Shown: positions 54,910 to 64,000 of the stretch, piece after piece
Numbering within the stretch: position 1 is the first letter of the stretch
Layout: the number at the start of each line of letters is the position of its first letter
Source of the DNA: Corynebacterium lactis
Lineage (GTDB): Bacteria > Actinomycetota > Actinomycetes > Mycobacteriales > Mycobacteriaceae
Assembly (NCBI RefSeq): GCF_900519355.1
Contig: NZ_ULHE01000001.1
Location: 620,001-684,000, forward strand
Reading direction: 5' to 3'
DNA length: 64,000 nt
The notes under the pieces: model-generated
What the model saw: the letters and a program-made list of their open reading frames with translations, nothing else
Database searches by the model: none
What the model was told of the DNA's origin: nothing
Translations under genes and position numbers: made by a program

Positions 54910-54953
54910 AAACCCCGTCTCGGCCACGATTTCTCGTGGTAGAGACGGGGTTT
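54910..54953. terminator. Bidirectional terminator between the lipoprotein gene and odhA
   Basis: AAACCCCGTCTC (54910-54921) pairs perfectly with GAGACGGGGTTT (54942-54953), with a further CCACGA/TCGTGG stem in the loop. The A/T edges give T-runs on both strands, so it terminates both convergent genes. Confidence 0.88.
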
Positions 54954-54991
54954 AGCCCTTGTGCGAGGTCCGTTCTAAGCGGCTACGAGGC

Positions 54992-57900
54992 CTACTCGAA
55001 AGCTGCCTCCAGCAGCGCCTTCTCCTCGATCTGGTGGACCTTGGCCACACCGGTCGCGGTGGAGGACTGCGCGCGGCGGGACACGCGGGTCATCTTCGGC
55101 ATATCCGGCAGGACCTCCGGGAGGTTCAGCGCCAGGAACGGCCACGGACCCTGGTTTGCCGGCTCGTCCTGGACCCAGCGGATCTCTTCGAGGTCCGGGT
55201 AGGAGTCGAAGACCTCCTTGAGTCGGTTGTGCGGGATCGGGTGCAGCATCTCCAGGCGGACGATGGCGACGTCGTCGCGCTTGTCCTTCTTGCGCTTCTT
55301 CTCAAGATCCCAGTATATCTTGCCGGAGCACAGGATCATGCGCTTGATGCCAGCCTTGTCCTCGGCGCCGAAGTTCGGGTCGTCGATGACGGCGCGGAAC
55401 TTGGAGTCGCCGGTGAAGGCCTCGATCGGGGAGACTGCCAGCTTGTTGCGCAGCATGGACTTCGGGGAGAAGACAACCAGCGGACGGTGCAGGTCCGACA
55501 GGATGTGACGGCGCAGCAGGTGGAAGTAGTTAGCTGGGTCGGACGGCTGGGCGACGGTGTAGGAACCCTCTGCGGCGAGCTGCAGGAAGCGCTCGATGCG
55601 TGCGGAGGAATGGTCCGGGCCCATGCCCTCGTAGCCGTGCGGCAGCAGCAGGATCAGCTTGGAGGTCTGGCCCCACTTCGCCTCACCGGAGGAGACGTAC
55701 TGGTCGATGGTGGTCTGGGCGCCGTTGGCGAAGTCGCCGAACTGTGCCTCCCAGAACACGGCTGCGTCCGGGTTACCCAGGGTGTAGCCGTACTCGAAGC
55801 CCATGCCCGCGTACTCAGTCAGAGCCGAGTTGTAAATCATGAAGCGGCCGCCGCCGTTGGCCTTGCCGTAGGCGTCGATCGGGTTGTACTCGGCTCCGGT
55901 CTCGGAGTCGATCATGACTGCGTGGCGCGAGGTGAAGGTGCCGCGCTGGACATCCTCACCGGCGAAGCGGACATCGATGCCGGCACCGGTGAAGGTACCG
56001 ATAGCCAGCAGCTCTGCCATACCCCAGTCGATGCCACCCTCCTGCGTCATCTGTGCGCGCTTCTTGGCGACAGGAGCGACGCGCGGATGGACGTGGAAGC
56101 CCTCCGGCACGTTGACGTAGGTCTGGCCGATTTCGACGAGCTGTGCCTTGTCGATGCCGGTCTTCAGGCCGTGCGGCAGCGGCTGGGAGCCTGCGATACC
56201 GGTCTGGTCGCCCGGCTTGGACTCGCTGGCGCGAACCTCGTTGAAGACGGCTTCCATCTGATCGTGGAAGTCGCGGCGGACTGCCTCGTACTCCTCCTCG
56301 GAGATGTCACCGCGGCCGATGAGGTCCTCGGTGTACTGCGCGCGAACGCTTTCCTTCTCGTCGATGACGTTGTACATCAGCGGCTGGGTCATGGACGGGT
56401 CGTCGGCCTCGTTGTGGCCGCGCTTGCGGTAGCAGACCAGGTCGATGAAGACGTCCTTGCCGTAGCGGTTGCGGTACTCGACAGCCAGCTGACCGACCCA
56501 GACAACTGCCTCGGGGTCGTCGCCGTTGACGTGGAAAATCGGGCAGCCGTAGGCCTTGGCCAGGTCGGTGCAGTAGTAGGAGGAACGTCCGGAATCCGGC
56601 GACGTCGTGAAGCCGATCTGGTTGTTGACGACGACGTGGACGGTACCGCCGACCTTGTAGCCGCGCAGCGACATCAGGTTCAGGGTCTCCTGGACGATGC
56701 CGAGACCCGCGAAGGAGGCGTCACCGTGCAGCAGCAGCGGCATGACGGAGTAGCCCTCTTCGCCCTTGTTGATCAGGTCCTGGCGAGCGCGTGCCAGACC
56801 CTCGACGACCGGGTTGACGGCCTCGAGGTGGGACGGGTTCGCGGTCAGGGTGACGTCGATCTCGCCGTCGCCGAACATCTGGATGTGACGGCCGGTGGTA
56901 CCGAGGTGGTACTTCACGTCGCCGGAGCCACCGACCTGAGCCGGGTCGATGTTGCCCTCGAACTCGGTGAAGATCTGCGACAGCGGCTTGCCGACGATGT
57001 TGGCCAGCACGTTCAGGCGACCGCGGTGAGGCATACCGATGACGACCTCGTCGAGGCCCGCACCGGCGGCGGTGTCAATCGCGGAGTCCATCAGCGGGAT
57101 GAGGGACTCTGCGCCCTCCAGGGAGAAGCGCTTCTGGCCGACGTACTTGGTCTGCAGGAAGTTCTCGAAGGCCTCTGCGGCGTTGAGCTTCTGCAGGATG
57201 TACTTCTGCTCGGCGTGGGTCGGCTTCGGCTGGCCGCCCTCCAGTCGGTCCTGCAGCCACTCACGTTCCTCGCGGTCGAGGATGTGGGTGTACTCGGAGC
57301 CGACCTTCAGGGTGTACGCGTTGCGCAGTCGGGAGAGCACCTCGCGCAGGGTCATGGTCTCCTTGCCGCCGAAACCGCCGACGTTGAAGGTACGGTCCAG
57401 GTCCCACAGGGTCAGGCCGTGCTCGGCGATGTCGAGGTCCGCGTGGTTCGGGGCGGTGATATTCGGCTGGTCGTAGCGCAGCGGATCGATGTCAGCCAGC
57501 AGGTGACCACGGGAGCGGTAGGCCTCGATGAGGCGCATAACGCGGGTGTTCTTGTCGATGCCGGTGTTCGGCAGGTCCTGCGCCCAGCGAATCGGGGTGT
57601 AAGGGACGTGCATGTCCTGGAAGATGTGATCCCAGAACTTGTCGTCGATCATCAGGTTGCTCATCGTGCGGAGGAACTCGCCCGACTCGGCACCCTGGAT
57701 GATGCGGTGATCGTAGGTGGACGTAATGGTAACCAGCTTGCCGACGCCCATCTCTGCGAGACGGTCAGCGGAAGCTCCGGCGAACTCTGCCGGGTAATCC
57801 ATGGAGCCAACGCCGATGATGGCGCCCTGGCCCTTGGTCAGGCGCGGAACGGAGTGGCGTGTGCCGATGCCGCCCGGGTTCGTCAGGGAGATAGTCACGC

Positions 57901-58657
57901 CCTGGAAGTCCTTGCCGGTCAGCTTGCCGTGGCGGGCGCGGACGACGATGTCCTCGTACGCGTCGACGAACTGCTTGAACGACAGGGTCTCACACTCACG
58001 GATAGCAGCGACGACCAGCGAACGGGAACCGTCCTTTGCCGGCATGTCGATGGCGAGGCCGAGGTTGATGTGCTCCGGCGTAACCAGAACCGGCTTGCCG
58101 TCTTCGACCTTGTAATTGTTGTTCATGTCCGGGTGGAGCATGACGGCCTTGACCATGGCGTAGCCGATGATGTGGGTGAACGAAATCTTGCCACCGCGAG
58201 AACGCGCCAGGTGGTTGTTCACCAGGGTGCGGTTCTCGAACATCAGTCGGGCAGGCATGTCGCGGACGGAGGTCGCAGTCGGCATCTCCAGGGAGATGTC
58301 CATATTCTTTGCGATGGCCTTCGCGACACCGCGCAGCGGTGCCTCCCCGCCCTCGATGGCCGGGGCCTTAGCGGCGTCGTCCATCGGAGACTTCTTCGGC
58401 TTTGGCTTGGACGGCTTGTTCGGAGTCGCAGTAGGCTCGACGCCCTTGGACTCACGACGCCCGGTCTGCGCAGCTTCCTTCTTGGTCGCTGCTGCGGGCT
58501 TTGCCATCTCGGAAATATCCTCACCCTTTTGGGTTGGGGTGTGGGTCGCGAAGTAGTCGCGCCACTCCTGGTCCACGGACTGTGGGTCCGTCTGGAACTG
58601 CTGGTACATCTCGTCGACCAGCCATTCGTTCTGGCCGAAGCTCATGTCGCTGCTCAC
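54992..58657 (-). CDS. odhA: Fused 2-oxoglutarate dehydrogenase E1/E2 subunit OdhA, 1221 aa
   Basis: In actinobacteria the E1 component of 2-oxoglutarate dehydrogenase is fused to a succinyltransferase-like E2 domain and lacks a lipoyl domain; it works with AceF and Lpd. The N-terminal [16 protein letters not shown] region is followed by a basic Pro/Lys linker, the E2-like domain (residues about 105-340, ending in [17 protein letters not shown] with the catalytic His), and the ThDP-dependent E1 ([16 protein letters not shown]). Its activity is inhibited by OdhI in corynebacteria. GTG 58655-58657 starts [12 protein letters not shown] four codons later is an alternative. Confidence 0.96.
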   Translation of the reverse strand: MSSDMSFGQNEWLVDEMYQQFQTDPQSVDQEWRDYFATHTPTQKGEDISEMAKPAAATKKEAAQTGRRESKGVEPTATPNKPSKPKPKKSPMDDAAKAPAIEGGEAPLRGVAKAIAKNMDISLEMPTATSVRDMPARLMFENRTLVNNHLARSRGGKISFTHIIGYAMVKAVMLHPDMNNNYKVEDGKPVLVTPEHINLGLAIDMPAKDGSRSLVVAAIRECETLSFKQFVDAYEDIVVRARHGKLTGKDFQGVTISLTNPGGIGTRHSVPRLTKGQGAIIGVGSMDYPAEFAGASADRLAEMGVGKLVTITSTYDHRIIQGAESGEFLRTMSNLMIDDKFWDHIFQDMHVPYTPIRWAQDLPNTGIDKNTRVMRLIEAYRSRGHLLADIDPLRYDQPNITAPNHADLDIAEHGLTLWDLDRTFNVGGFGGKETMTLREVLSRLRNAYTLKVGSEYTHILDREEREWLQDRLEGGQPKPTHAEQKYILQKLNAAEAFENFLQTKYVGQKRFSLEGAESLIPLMDSAIDTAAGAGLDEVVIGMPHRGRLNVLANIVGKPLSQIFTEFEGNIDPAQVGGSGDVKYHLGTTGRHIQMFGDGEIDVTLTANPSHLEAVNPVVEGLARARQDLINKGEEGYSVMPLLLHGDASFAGLGIVQETLNLMSLRGYKVGGTVHVVVNNQIGFTTSPDSGRSSYYCTDLAKAYGCPIFHVNGDDPEAVVWVGQLAVEYRNRYGKDVFIDLVCYRKRGHNEADDPSMTQPLMYNVIDEKESVRAQYTEDLIGRGDISEEEYEAVRRDFHDQMEAVFNEVRASESKPGDQTGIAGSQPLPHGLKTGIDKAQLVEIGQTYVNVPEGFHVHPRVAPVAKKRAQMTQEGGIDWGMAELLAIGTFTGAGIDVRFAGEDVQRGTFTSRHAVMIDSETGAEYNPIDAYGKANGGGRFMIYNSALTEYAGMGFEYGYTLGNPDAAVFWEAQFGDFANGAQTTIDQYVSSGEAKWGQTSKLILLLPHGYEGMGPDHSSARIERFLQLAAEGSYTVAQPSDPANYFHLLRRHILSDLHRPLVVFSPKSMLRNKLAVSPIEAFTGDSKFRAVIDDPNFGAEDKAGIKRMILCSGKIYWDLEKKRKKDKRDDVAIVRLEMLHPIPHNRLKEVFDSYPDLEEIRWVQDEPANQGPWPFLALNLPEVLPDMPKMTRVSRRAQSSTATGVAKVHQIEEKALLEAAFE

Positions 58658-58758
58658 GGCAGGTACTCGCCTCTTTTCGTAATTGTTTTACTAACTCGCG
58701 TTAATTCTAATGGGCGCAAGCTTTAGGGTGTCAGTCAAGGATAACCAGATTTTGAAAA

Positions 58759-61700
58759 TCACTCCATGCGCGCGCTCCCTATATGGTACTTATTCCAAAG
58801 CTCTGCGTAGTAGCCACTCGCCGCGAGGAGGTCGTTATGCGAGCCCTCCTCGACGATTTTTCCGTGGTCGAGGACCAGGATCCTGTCAGCACGAGCTGCC
58901 GTCGCGAGTCGGTGGGCGACAATGATCGCTGAGCGCTTTTGCGACGCGCGGTCGGTCGCCTCGAGTATCGCGGATTCGGTAGCCGGGTCGAGAGTGGCCG
59001 TCGCTTCATCGAGAAGCAGCAGCTCAGGGGACATCATTTCGGCCCTGGCGAGCGCAATCAATTGCCGCTGGCCTGAGGAAAGCCCGCGGCCGTCGGGGCC
59101 GACCGGGTGGTGGAAGCCTCCGGGAAGGCTAGCGATTGTAGTCAGAGCTCCGACGTCTCGTGCCGCTCGCTGGATTTGCTCCTCGGTGGCGTCTGGAATT
59201 CCGTAGGAAATATTTGTTGCTACTGTCCCCGAAAATAGGTGTGATTCCTGGGGCACATAGCCGAGTGCGCGTCGCCACTGTGTCAGCGGGAAGTCGCGAA
59301 TGTCGGTCCCGGACGCGGTGACCGAGCCCTCGGTCGGGTCGTAGAAGCGGGCGAAGAGCTTAATGATTGTCGACTTCCCGGCACCTGTAGCGCCGACGAT
59401 GGCGACGGTTTCTCCGGGCGCAATGGTCGGGCTGAGCTCGTCGAGCACCTCCGGCCGCTGCTCCGCGTCGTCGCTGGCAGGGTAGGAGAAGGAGGCGCGG
59501 TCGAGGCGGAGCTCTCCTGCGGCGGCCTGCCTTGCCCCGGACAGCGTCCCCGAATTATCCATCGGGGTAGTGCACAACAGGTCTCTGATGCGGTTCAGCC
59601 CGACCTTGGCCTGCTGGTAGCCATCGAATACCTGGGAGAGCTGCTGGACTGGGCCGAAGAGCATCCCGAGGTACAGGGTGAAGGCAACCAAGACTCCCGG
59701 CGACGTTGTCCCGGCGGCAACCTGGCTGGCTCCAACGGCTAGAACCGCTGCGGTGGCAAGTTCGGAAACGAAGTTGATGCCAGGGAAGAAGATCGCCACA
59801 GCGACCTGCGCGCGCTGCCGAATCTCGCGGTATTTGTTCGACTGGTGTGCAAAGGCCTCGTAGTTGTCGGAGGTTCGGTGGTGCATCCGAATCTCTCGCA
59901 GGCCTCCGATCGTCTCTTGAAAATCGGCATTGACCGAGGAGAGCTGCTCGCGCGCAGCCTTGTAGAGCCGGGACGAAACACGGCGGAACACAGCGGTCGC
60001 GACAATGATCACGGGCAACGTCGCCAGAGCGACGCCGGCGAGCGATAGCTTCGTGATCAGCAGCAGGGCCGATACGCCGAGCAGGGTAAAAGCCGCGATG
60101 GCGCCCTGTGCGAGACCCGTCTGCAGGAAGGACGACAGGGCGTCGATGTCCGTCGTCATGCGGGTCATAATGGCCCCGGAGCGGTTGGCCTCGAAGTAGT
60201 TGATGCCGAGCGACTGCAGGTGTCGGTAGCAGCGGACTCGCAGCGCGTAGAGGAGGCGTTCGCCTGTGCGCGCGGTGACGACCGCGTTGGTCGCTACCGC
60301 AGCCCAGCTCAGCAGCACGATGAGGAGGCCTCCGGCGGCCGACACGAGGAGAATGGTGAGGTTTTTTTCGGTGATTCCGTGGTCGATCGCATATCTGACC
60401 AGCATGGGAAATGCGAGGTCGGCGATCGCGATGAGTGCCAACAGCCCGATTACCGCGGCGAAGAGACCACGGACGTAGGACATCAGGCGGGGCAGGGAAA
60501 ACGACTCGGTATTGTGGAGCGCTTCTTCCGCCACCTTGGGCTTTTCATCGGCCGGGGGAAGGCTCGCGACTCGGGCGAGCAGTTCCGGGGTCGCGGGAGC
60601 ATTCGCCAGCGCCGCGCCCATACCGCCGCGTCCGCCACCACGGCCAGGCCCCATGCCGCCTCCCATTCCTGCGGGGCGTCCGGATCCCCGGAGCCGCGCG
60701 GGCTGCATCGCATCGCTTGCCGACGGCACGGCCTCGGCCTGATCCGGCCACAGCTTCTCCCGGCTGGGGGTTTCGCAGTCCGGCGGGTCGAGGACAAGGT
60801 TTTCGGCCTCTGGTATGTCTCGGCGATCAATATCCATCAGCGAGGTGAATCGCGGGTGTGTGGAGATCAGCTGTGCTTTGGTGCCAACGCCGGTAATGGC
60901 GCCGTCTTCGAACACGACGATCTCGTCGGCCTGCTCCAGGGTGGAGGATCGGTGGGCGACCACGATGATGGTGGTGTCGTGAAGCCGAGTGGCCAATCTG
61001 TCGAAGATTTTGGCCTCGGTGCTGGCGTCGATGGCTGAGGTGGCGTCGTCGAGGACGAGGATGCGCGGGGACGCCAGGAATGCCCGTGCGAGGGCCACCC
61101 GCTGGGCTTGGCCTCCGGAGAGGTTGTGGCCGCGCTCGCCGATGGCGGTGTCCCAGCCCTTCGGTAGTTCGTCCACGAAGTTGACCTGGGCGTCCTCCGC
61201 GGCAGTAGCCACTTCCTCGTCCGTGGCATCAGGTTTTGAAAAGGCGATGTTTTCGCGCAGCGTACCTGCGAACAAGTACGGGGTGTCCGGGACGACGGTG
61301 ACCGCTTGGTAGACGGTGTCGGAGAGCATGCGTGCAGTATCGACCGTCGATTGAGTCGCAGTGGTGCCACTGACAGTGGTGAGGCTGATGCTTCCGGAAT
61401 CCGGGAGATAGTAGCGGCCGATGAGCTCCGTCGCGATTGTCTTACCCGCTCCGGGCGGCCCCACCAGAGCGATTGTTGTGCCGGGCTCGACGTCGAAGGA
61501 GACGTCGTCGAGAAGCGTCCTCCCACTTCGGCTGTGAGTGACGTGGTCGAAGCGGAGGCCGAGGGGGCCGTCGGGAAGCGGGAGCGGGTCAGTGGGCTCG
61601 GGATTGTCGGGTCGGGCGTCGATGACGTCGTTCAGGCGGTCGATGCTGGAGGAAGTCAGCTGCAGCGAGATGACCATGTTCGAGACCAGTCTCGACAGGG

Positions 61701-62601
61701 TGGTCAGGCTGGTGAGATAGGTCGCAAATGCCACGAAGGTGCCGAGTGTGATGCTGCCGTTAATGGCCAGCCAGCCTCCGACTGCGATGTTGCCGACAAG
61801 GGAGAGCTGCGGTAGAGATTGGAGCGCTGGCTGGAAGCGGGCGCTCAGTTTAGCCGCGCGCAGGCGCAGGGAATAGAGCTTTTCCGACCTGGCCTGCATG
61901 GCTGCGATTTCCCTGTCACCCTGCGCAAACGCCTTGACGACGCGGATACCGGAGACGGTTTCCTCGACCTGGCCGGCGATGTCACCTGCCTGCTGCTGGG
62001 CTGCCCACGTGGCTGCGTGGAGTTTGTCGCGGGAACGCAGAGCAATGAAGACGATCAGCGGGGTGACAGCAAGGCCGACGAGGGTCAGTGGCAGCGACAG
62101 GGCGACCATGATCACGATGGTCAGGCCCAGTTTGACGACAGAGCTAAGAGTCAGCGGCAGCATCGCGAGCAGCCCGGAGACTCCTTGAAGATCGGAAATC
62201 GAGCGGGATACGACTTGTCCCGTGTTCATGCGGTCGGCGGCTGGCCCGTCCAGATTCTGCAGGGAGCGCAGGATCTTCAGGCGAAGGTCATGCTGGACGT
62301 CAATGGAGAGCTTTCCGGAAAAGAACCGGCGTCCCGCCTGGGTCACAAAGCGGATCACCGCAACCGCGACGAACACCACAATGACCGCGGTGAGCGGTGG
62401 GAGTGTGGGCAGCAGGGAGGAAGAGACGCCTCCGGAGGACTGCCCGGTCGCGACATCGATGGCATCCCTGGTCAGAAGCGGTAGGGCGGACTCGAGAACC
62501 ACAACTGCCAGCGCCGCCACGATGACCCCGATGAGCGGTACAGGGCGGTTGACCGATTCCCGCCACAGAAACTTCATCGGGGAGGGGGAGGTCTGTGCCA
62601 T
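58759..62601 (-). CDS. Fused heterodimer-type ABC exporter (TMD-NBD-TMD-NBD), 1280 aa
   Basis: Two full ABC exporter halves are joined in one chain by a Gly/Met-rich linker (MGGGMGPGRGGGRGG) near residue 650. NBD1: Walker A GPPGAGKT, signature LSGGQ, Walker B ILVLDDATSAID. NBD2: Walker A GATGAGKS, signature LSSGQ, Walker B LLLLDEATATLD. NBD1 has Asp in place of the catalytic Glu, and the signature that serves that same site, in NBD2, is the altered LSSGQ; so one ATP site should be weak and the other normal, as in heterodimeric exporters. The substrate is unknown. A similar fused exporter follows odhA in corynebacteria. Confidence 0.92.
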   Translation of the reverse strand: MAQTSPSPMKFLWRESVNRPVPLIGVIVAALAVVVLESALPLLTRDAIDVATGQSSGGVSSSLLPTLPPLTAVIVVFVAVAVIRFVTQAGRRFFSGKLSIDVQHDLRLKILRSLQNLDGPAADRMNTGQVVSRSISDLQGVSGLLAMLPLTLSSVVKLGLTIVIMVALSLPLTLVGLAVTPLIVFIALRSRDKLHAATWAAQQQAGDIAGQVEETVSGIRVVKAFAQGDREIAAMQARSEKLYSLRLRAAKLSARFQPALQSLPQLSLVGNIAVGGWLAINGSITLGTFVAFATYLTSLTTLSRLVSNMVISLQLTSSSIDRLNDVIDARPDNPEPTDPLPLPDGPLGLRFDHVTHSRSGRTLLDDVSFDVEPGTTIALVGPPGAGKTIATELIGRYYLPDSGSISLTTVSGTTATQSTVDTARMLSDTVYQAVTVVPDTPYLFAGTLRENIAFSKPDATDEEVATAAEDAQVNFVDELPKGWDTAIGERGHNLSGGQAQRVALARAFLASPRILVLDDATSAIDASTEAKIFDRLATRLHDTTIIVVAHRSSTLEQADEIVVFEDGAITGVGTKAQLISTHPRFTSLMDIDRRDIPEAENLVLDPPDCETPSREKLWPDQAEAVPSASDAMQPARLRGSGRPAGMGGGMGPGRGGGRGGMGAALANAPATPELLARVASLPPADEKPKVAEEALHNTESFSLPRLMSYVRGLFAAVIGLLALIAIADLAFPMLVRYAIDHGITEKNLTILLVSAAGGLLIVLLSWAAVATNAVVTARTGERLLYALRVRCYRHLQSLGINYFEANRSGAIMTRMTTDIDALSSFLQTGLAQGAIAAFTLLGVSALLLITKLSLAGVALATLPVIIVATAVFRRVSSRLYKAAREQLSSVNADFQETIGGLREIRMHHRTSDNYEAFAHQSNKYREIRQRAQVAVAIFFPGINFVSELATAAVLAVGASQVAAGTTSPGVLVAFTLYLGMLFGPVQQLSQVFDGYQQAKVGLNRIRDLLCTTPMDNSGTLSGARQAAAGELRLDRASFSYPASDDAEQRPEVLDELSPTIAPGETVAIVGATGAGKSTIIKLFARFYDPTEGSVTASGTDIRDFPLTQWRRALGYVPQESHLFSGTVATNISYGIPDATEEQIQRAARDVGALTTIASLPGGFHHPVGPDGRGLSSGQRQLIALARAEMMSPELLLLDEATATLDPATESAILEATDRASQKRSAIIVAHRLATAARADRILVLDHGKIVEEGSHNDLLAASGYYAELWNKYHIGSARME

Positions 62602-62654
62602 TGATTACCGCCGTCTGCAATTCGGGAATTCTGTATTGAATGTGTGGGGGAGAC

Positions 62655-63433
62655 CTACTCGCCTCGCGGAAGCGTCTTTCCGTCGAACTCGGTCCAGTCC
62701 GTGGGCAGCGGACCGAGGGAGACTCGGGTGCTGTCGAGGACCGTGTTGCCCAGCTTACGGTTCGCGGTGGCACCGAGGACCGCCCCGATGCCGAACGGCA
62801 TCAGTTTGCCGATCAATGCGAGGCGGGCGTTCTTCATCAGCCGCTTCTTTGCCTGGTTGAGCAGCAACTTGTTGACGGTTCCGAGCTGGGGGAGCCCAAG
62901 CCGCGAAATGAGGGATCCGACAGAGACCTTGGAGCGCTTGCGCAGCGAGTCCTCGCCGAGCAGGGAAGCCACGAGCGCCGTTCCCTCCGCTCCGCTCAGA
63001 GCAGCCAAGATAAGCGTTCGACGGCGTGCGGTGTCGTCAATATCGATATTGCGCAGCGTCGCCGAGGCGAGCGTGTGCCACGCGGAAGCTCCAGGAATAG
63101 GAGGGATTCGCCCGCGACGGCCGCGAGGCCGGTGAAAACTCCGACCCCCGGAATGACCGCCGCTGCTCCAGCGGTGCCGCCGGTGCCGGTGACAATGTTG
63201 AGGAAGTGGGCGTCGATACGTGCCTGCACCTCGGCAGGCGACTGATTCGGCTTCTTCTCGTGCAGGCGCTTGACGTATCCCGTGATCGCCGAAGATTGCC
63301 AGCTCATAGCCTTGTCGAGCGTCTGGATGAGGAGAGTCCCGAGCTTGCCCGCGTCGCGCTCAATGGCTTCGGGGGTCGAGTTCACCGCATCGGTTACGGT
63401 GTTTGTAGGGTCCTTTTTCTTGTCAAAGAACAA
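62655..63433 (-). CDS. Hypothetical protein, frame broken by a one-base deletion, about 259 aa
   Basis: The N-terminal frame (from ATG 63433) reads MFFDKKKDPTNTVTDAVN, then GGTAGAAAVIPGVGVFTGLAAVAG, a Gly/Ala-rich hydrophobic segment, and shifts after FLEL. Adding one base near 63086 gives FLELSAWHTLASATLRNIDIDDTARRRTLILAAL, joined to the second frame that ends at 62655. The C-terminal part has GKLMPFGIGAVLGATANRKLG, another Gly-rich hydrophobic region of a type found in membrane-associated proteins. No family is certain. It lies 53 bases upstream of the ABC exporter gene, on the same strand. Confidence 0.72.
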
Positions 63434-63585
63434 AGTTTCAGCCTCCTGTAGCGGTCATGAGCGAGGTGTTCACGACTATTCAAACAGAATTACATCCGCG
63501 AGCATTCCGTTGCAGCTGCTTCGATATCAACACGAAATCAATACGAAACCAATATGTTCCCTGTGCTTTCTAGGACGGTCGACTG
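63434..63585. promoter_or_regulatory. Divergent intergenic region
   Basis: 152 bases between the divergent 62655-63433 gene and the gene at the window end. A-rich sequence near 63525-63555 could contain promoter elements; no clear palindrome or structured element is seen. Confidence 0.3.
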
Positions 63586-64000
63586 ATGAATAACCTTGGC
63601 GATTCTTCGACGATCCCTGCCGAATACGTGCGTTTGCTTGCCGAATTTCCCCGCTTTTCGGCCGACGTCATTCCGCATGCTGGTGCTGCCGAGTGGTCGG
63701 TATCTGAAGAAGCGGTGCGCGCCGGGGTAGAGGCGGGAAGACAGCTCTTCCCGATGCCGGAGGTTGAGAAGGACGATCGCTTCCAGGCGCAGCTTTGGTG
63801 GTGGTCGATGTGTGGATCGCTGGTCGGCCCGTCCCTCGGATGCGTCTTGTCGCTTGGACGGGGGCCCGAGTGGGACTGGGATGCGTGGCACTGCTTTTCC
63901 CGCGATGCCTACTGGGTGGGATTCCAGGCGCAGCGCTTCCGTGGCATAGATGCGGCTGACGAGGCACTACTGCGCGCGTTCGGTCAGGAGCTCGCCCATT
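63586..64000 (+). CDS. Unknown protein, cut off by the window end
   Basis: ATG 63586 opens a frame without a stop to the last base, 138 codons visible. The product starts MNNLGDSSTIPAEYVRLLAE, continues with VIPHAGAAEWSVSEEAVRAG and is rich in Trp in the middle (QLWWWSMCGSLVGPSLGC). No signal peptide is visible. The frame has no stop and normal codon use, so it is probably real. The family cannot be named. Confidence 0.55.
   Translation, partial: MNNLGDSSTIPAEYVRLLAEFPRFSADVIPHAGAAEWSVSEEAVRAGVEAGRQLFPMPEVEKDDRFQAQLWWWSMCGSLVGPSLGCVLSLGRGPEWDWDAWHCFSRDAYWVGFQAQRFRGIDAADEALLRAFGQELAH

Noticed and set aside
54959..58726. A 1255-residue open frame on the + strand opposite odhA
   Set aside because: It is the mirror frame of a highly GC-biased real gene; odhA shows all E1 and E2 motifs, and the opposite frame has no domain.

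Overview
The window looks like a stretch of chromosome from a Corynebacterium or a close relative. It is GC-rich and densely coded, and it carries the corynebacterial order typA, oligopeptide-binding lipoprotein, mshB, fdxC, dapC, dapD, aroP, dapD2, dapE, LOG protein, folP2, DUF3117, rlmA, glgA/glgC, O-methyltransferase, sigE, anti-sigma factor, htrA, tatB, mrp, MgtE-N protein, CorA, fused odhA, ABC exporter. Mycothiol synthesis (mshB), divergent glgA/glgC and a fused E1/E2 2-oxoglutarate dehydrogenase support this. The species cannot be decided. No tRNA, rRNA, insertion sequence, prophage or CRISPR array was seen.

Layout. 1-11 kb: a GH13 amylase-family gene, a small lipoprotein, a large polytopic membrane protein, a YkoE-YkoD-YkoC ECF transporter operon followed by a P-loop kinase and a YdcF-like protein, an acyl-CoA dehydrogenase, and a polytopic membrane protein whose promoter is flanked by two ATACCC-N4-GGGTAT elements. 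11-14.5 kb: small membrane, SUFU-like, DUF402 and exported proteins. 14.5-22.8 kb: typA, the peptide-binding lipoprotein, mshB, fdxC, dapC and a pseudouridine synthase. 22.8-28.7 kb: a hydantoinase/oxoprolinase pair (hyuA, hyuB) divergent from a PucR regulator, with a GlxR-like site between them. 28.7-36.1 kb: the lysine/diaminopimelate block (dapD, aroP, dapD2, dapE), a LOG protein and folP2. 36-40.4 kb: DUF3117, RlmA-like methyltransferase, and acetolactate decarboxylase divergent from pyruvate oxidase. 40.4-47 kb: glgA/glgC and the sigE, anti-sigma, htrA, tatB envelope-stress block. 47-64 kb: mrp, DUF1003, MgtE-N, a stress protein, a DUF6777 protein, CorA, a betaine-binding-like lipoprotein, odhA, a fused ABC exporter, a hypothetical protein and one gene cut off by the window end.

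The most striking property is that at least eight conserved genes (GH13, mshB, hyuB, dapE, folP2, mrp, the 62.6-63.4 kb gene, very probably sigE) each have the reading frame broken by one-base gains or losses, mostly beside short G or C runs. Restoring one base (two in the GH13 gene) rejoins a full-length family-typical protein each time. Several are core functions, so sequencing or assembly error is the likeliest cause. These genes are annotated here over their full intended span.

Other points worth following are the paired ATACCC/GGGTAT operators, an 11-base word (CGCTTGCCGAC) found six times always on the + strand whatever the gene direction, the pyruvate oxidase/acetolactate decarboxylase pair, and the hyu/pucR insertion in the dap region.
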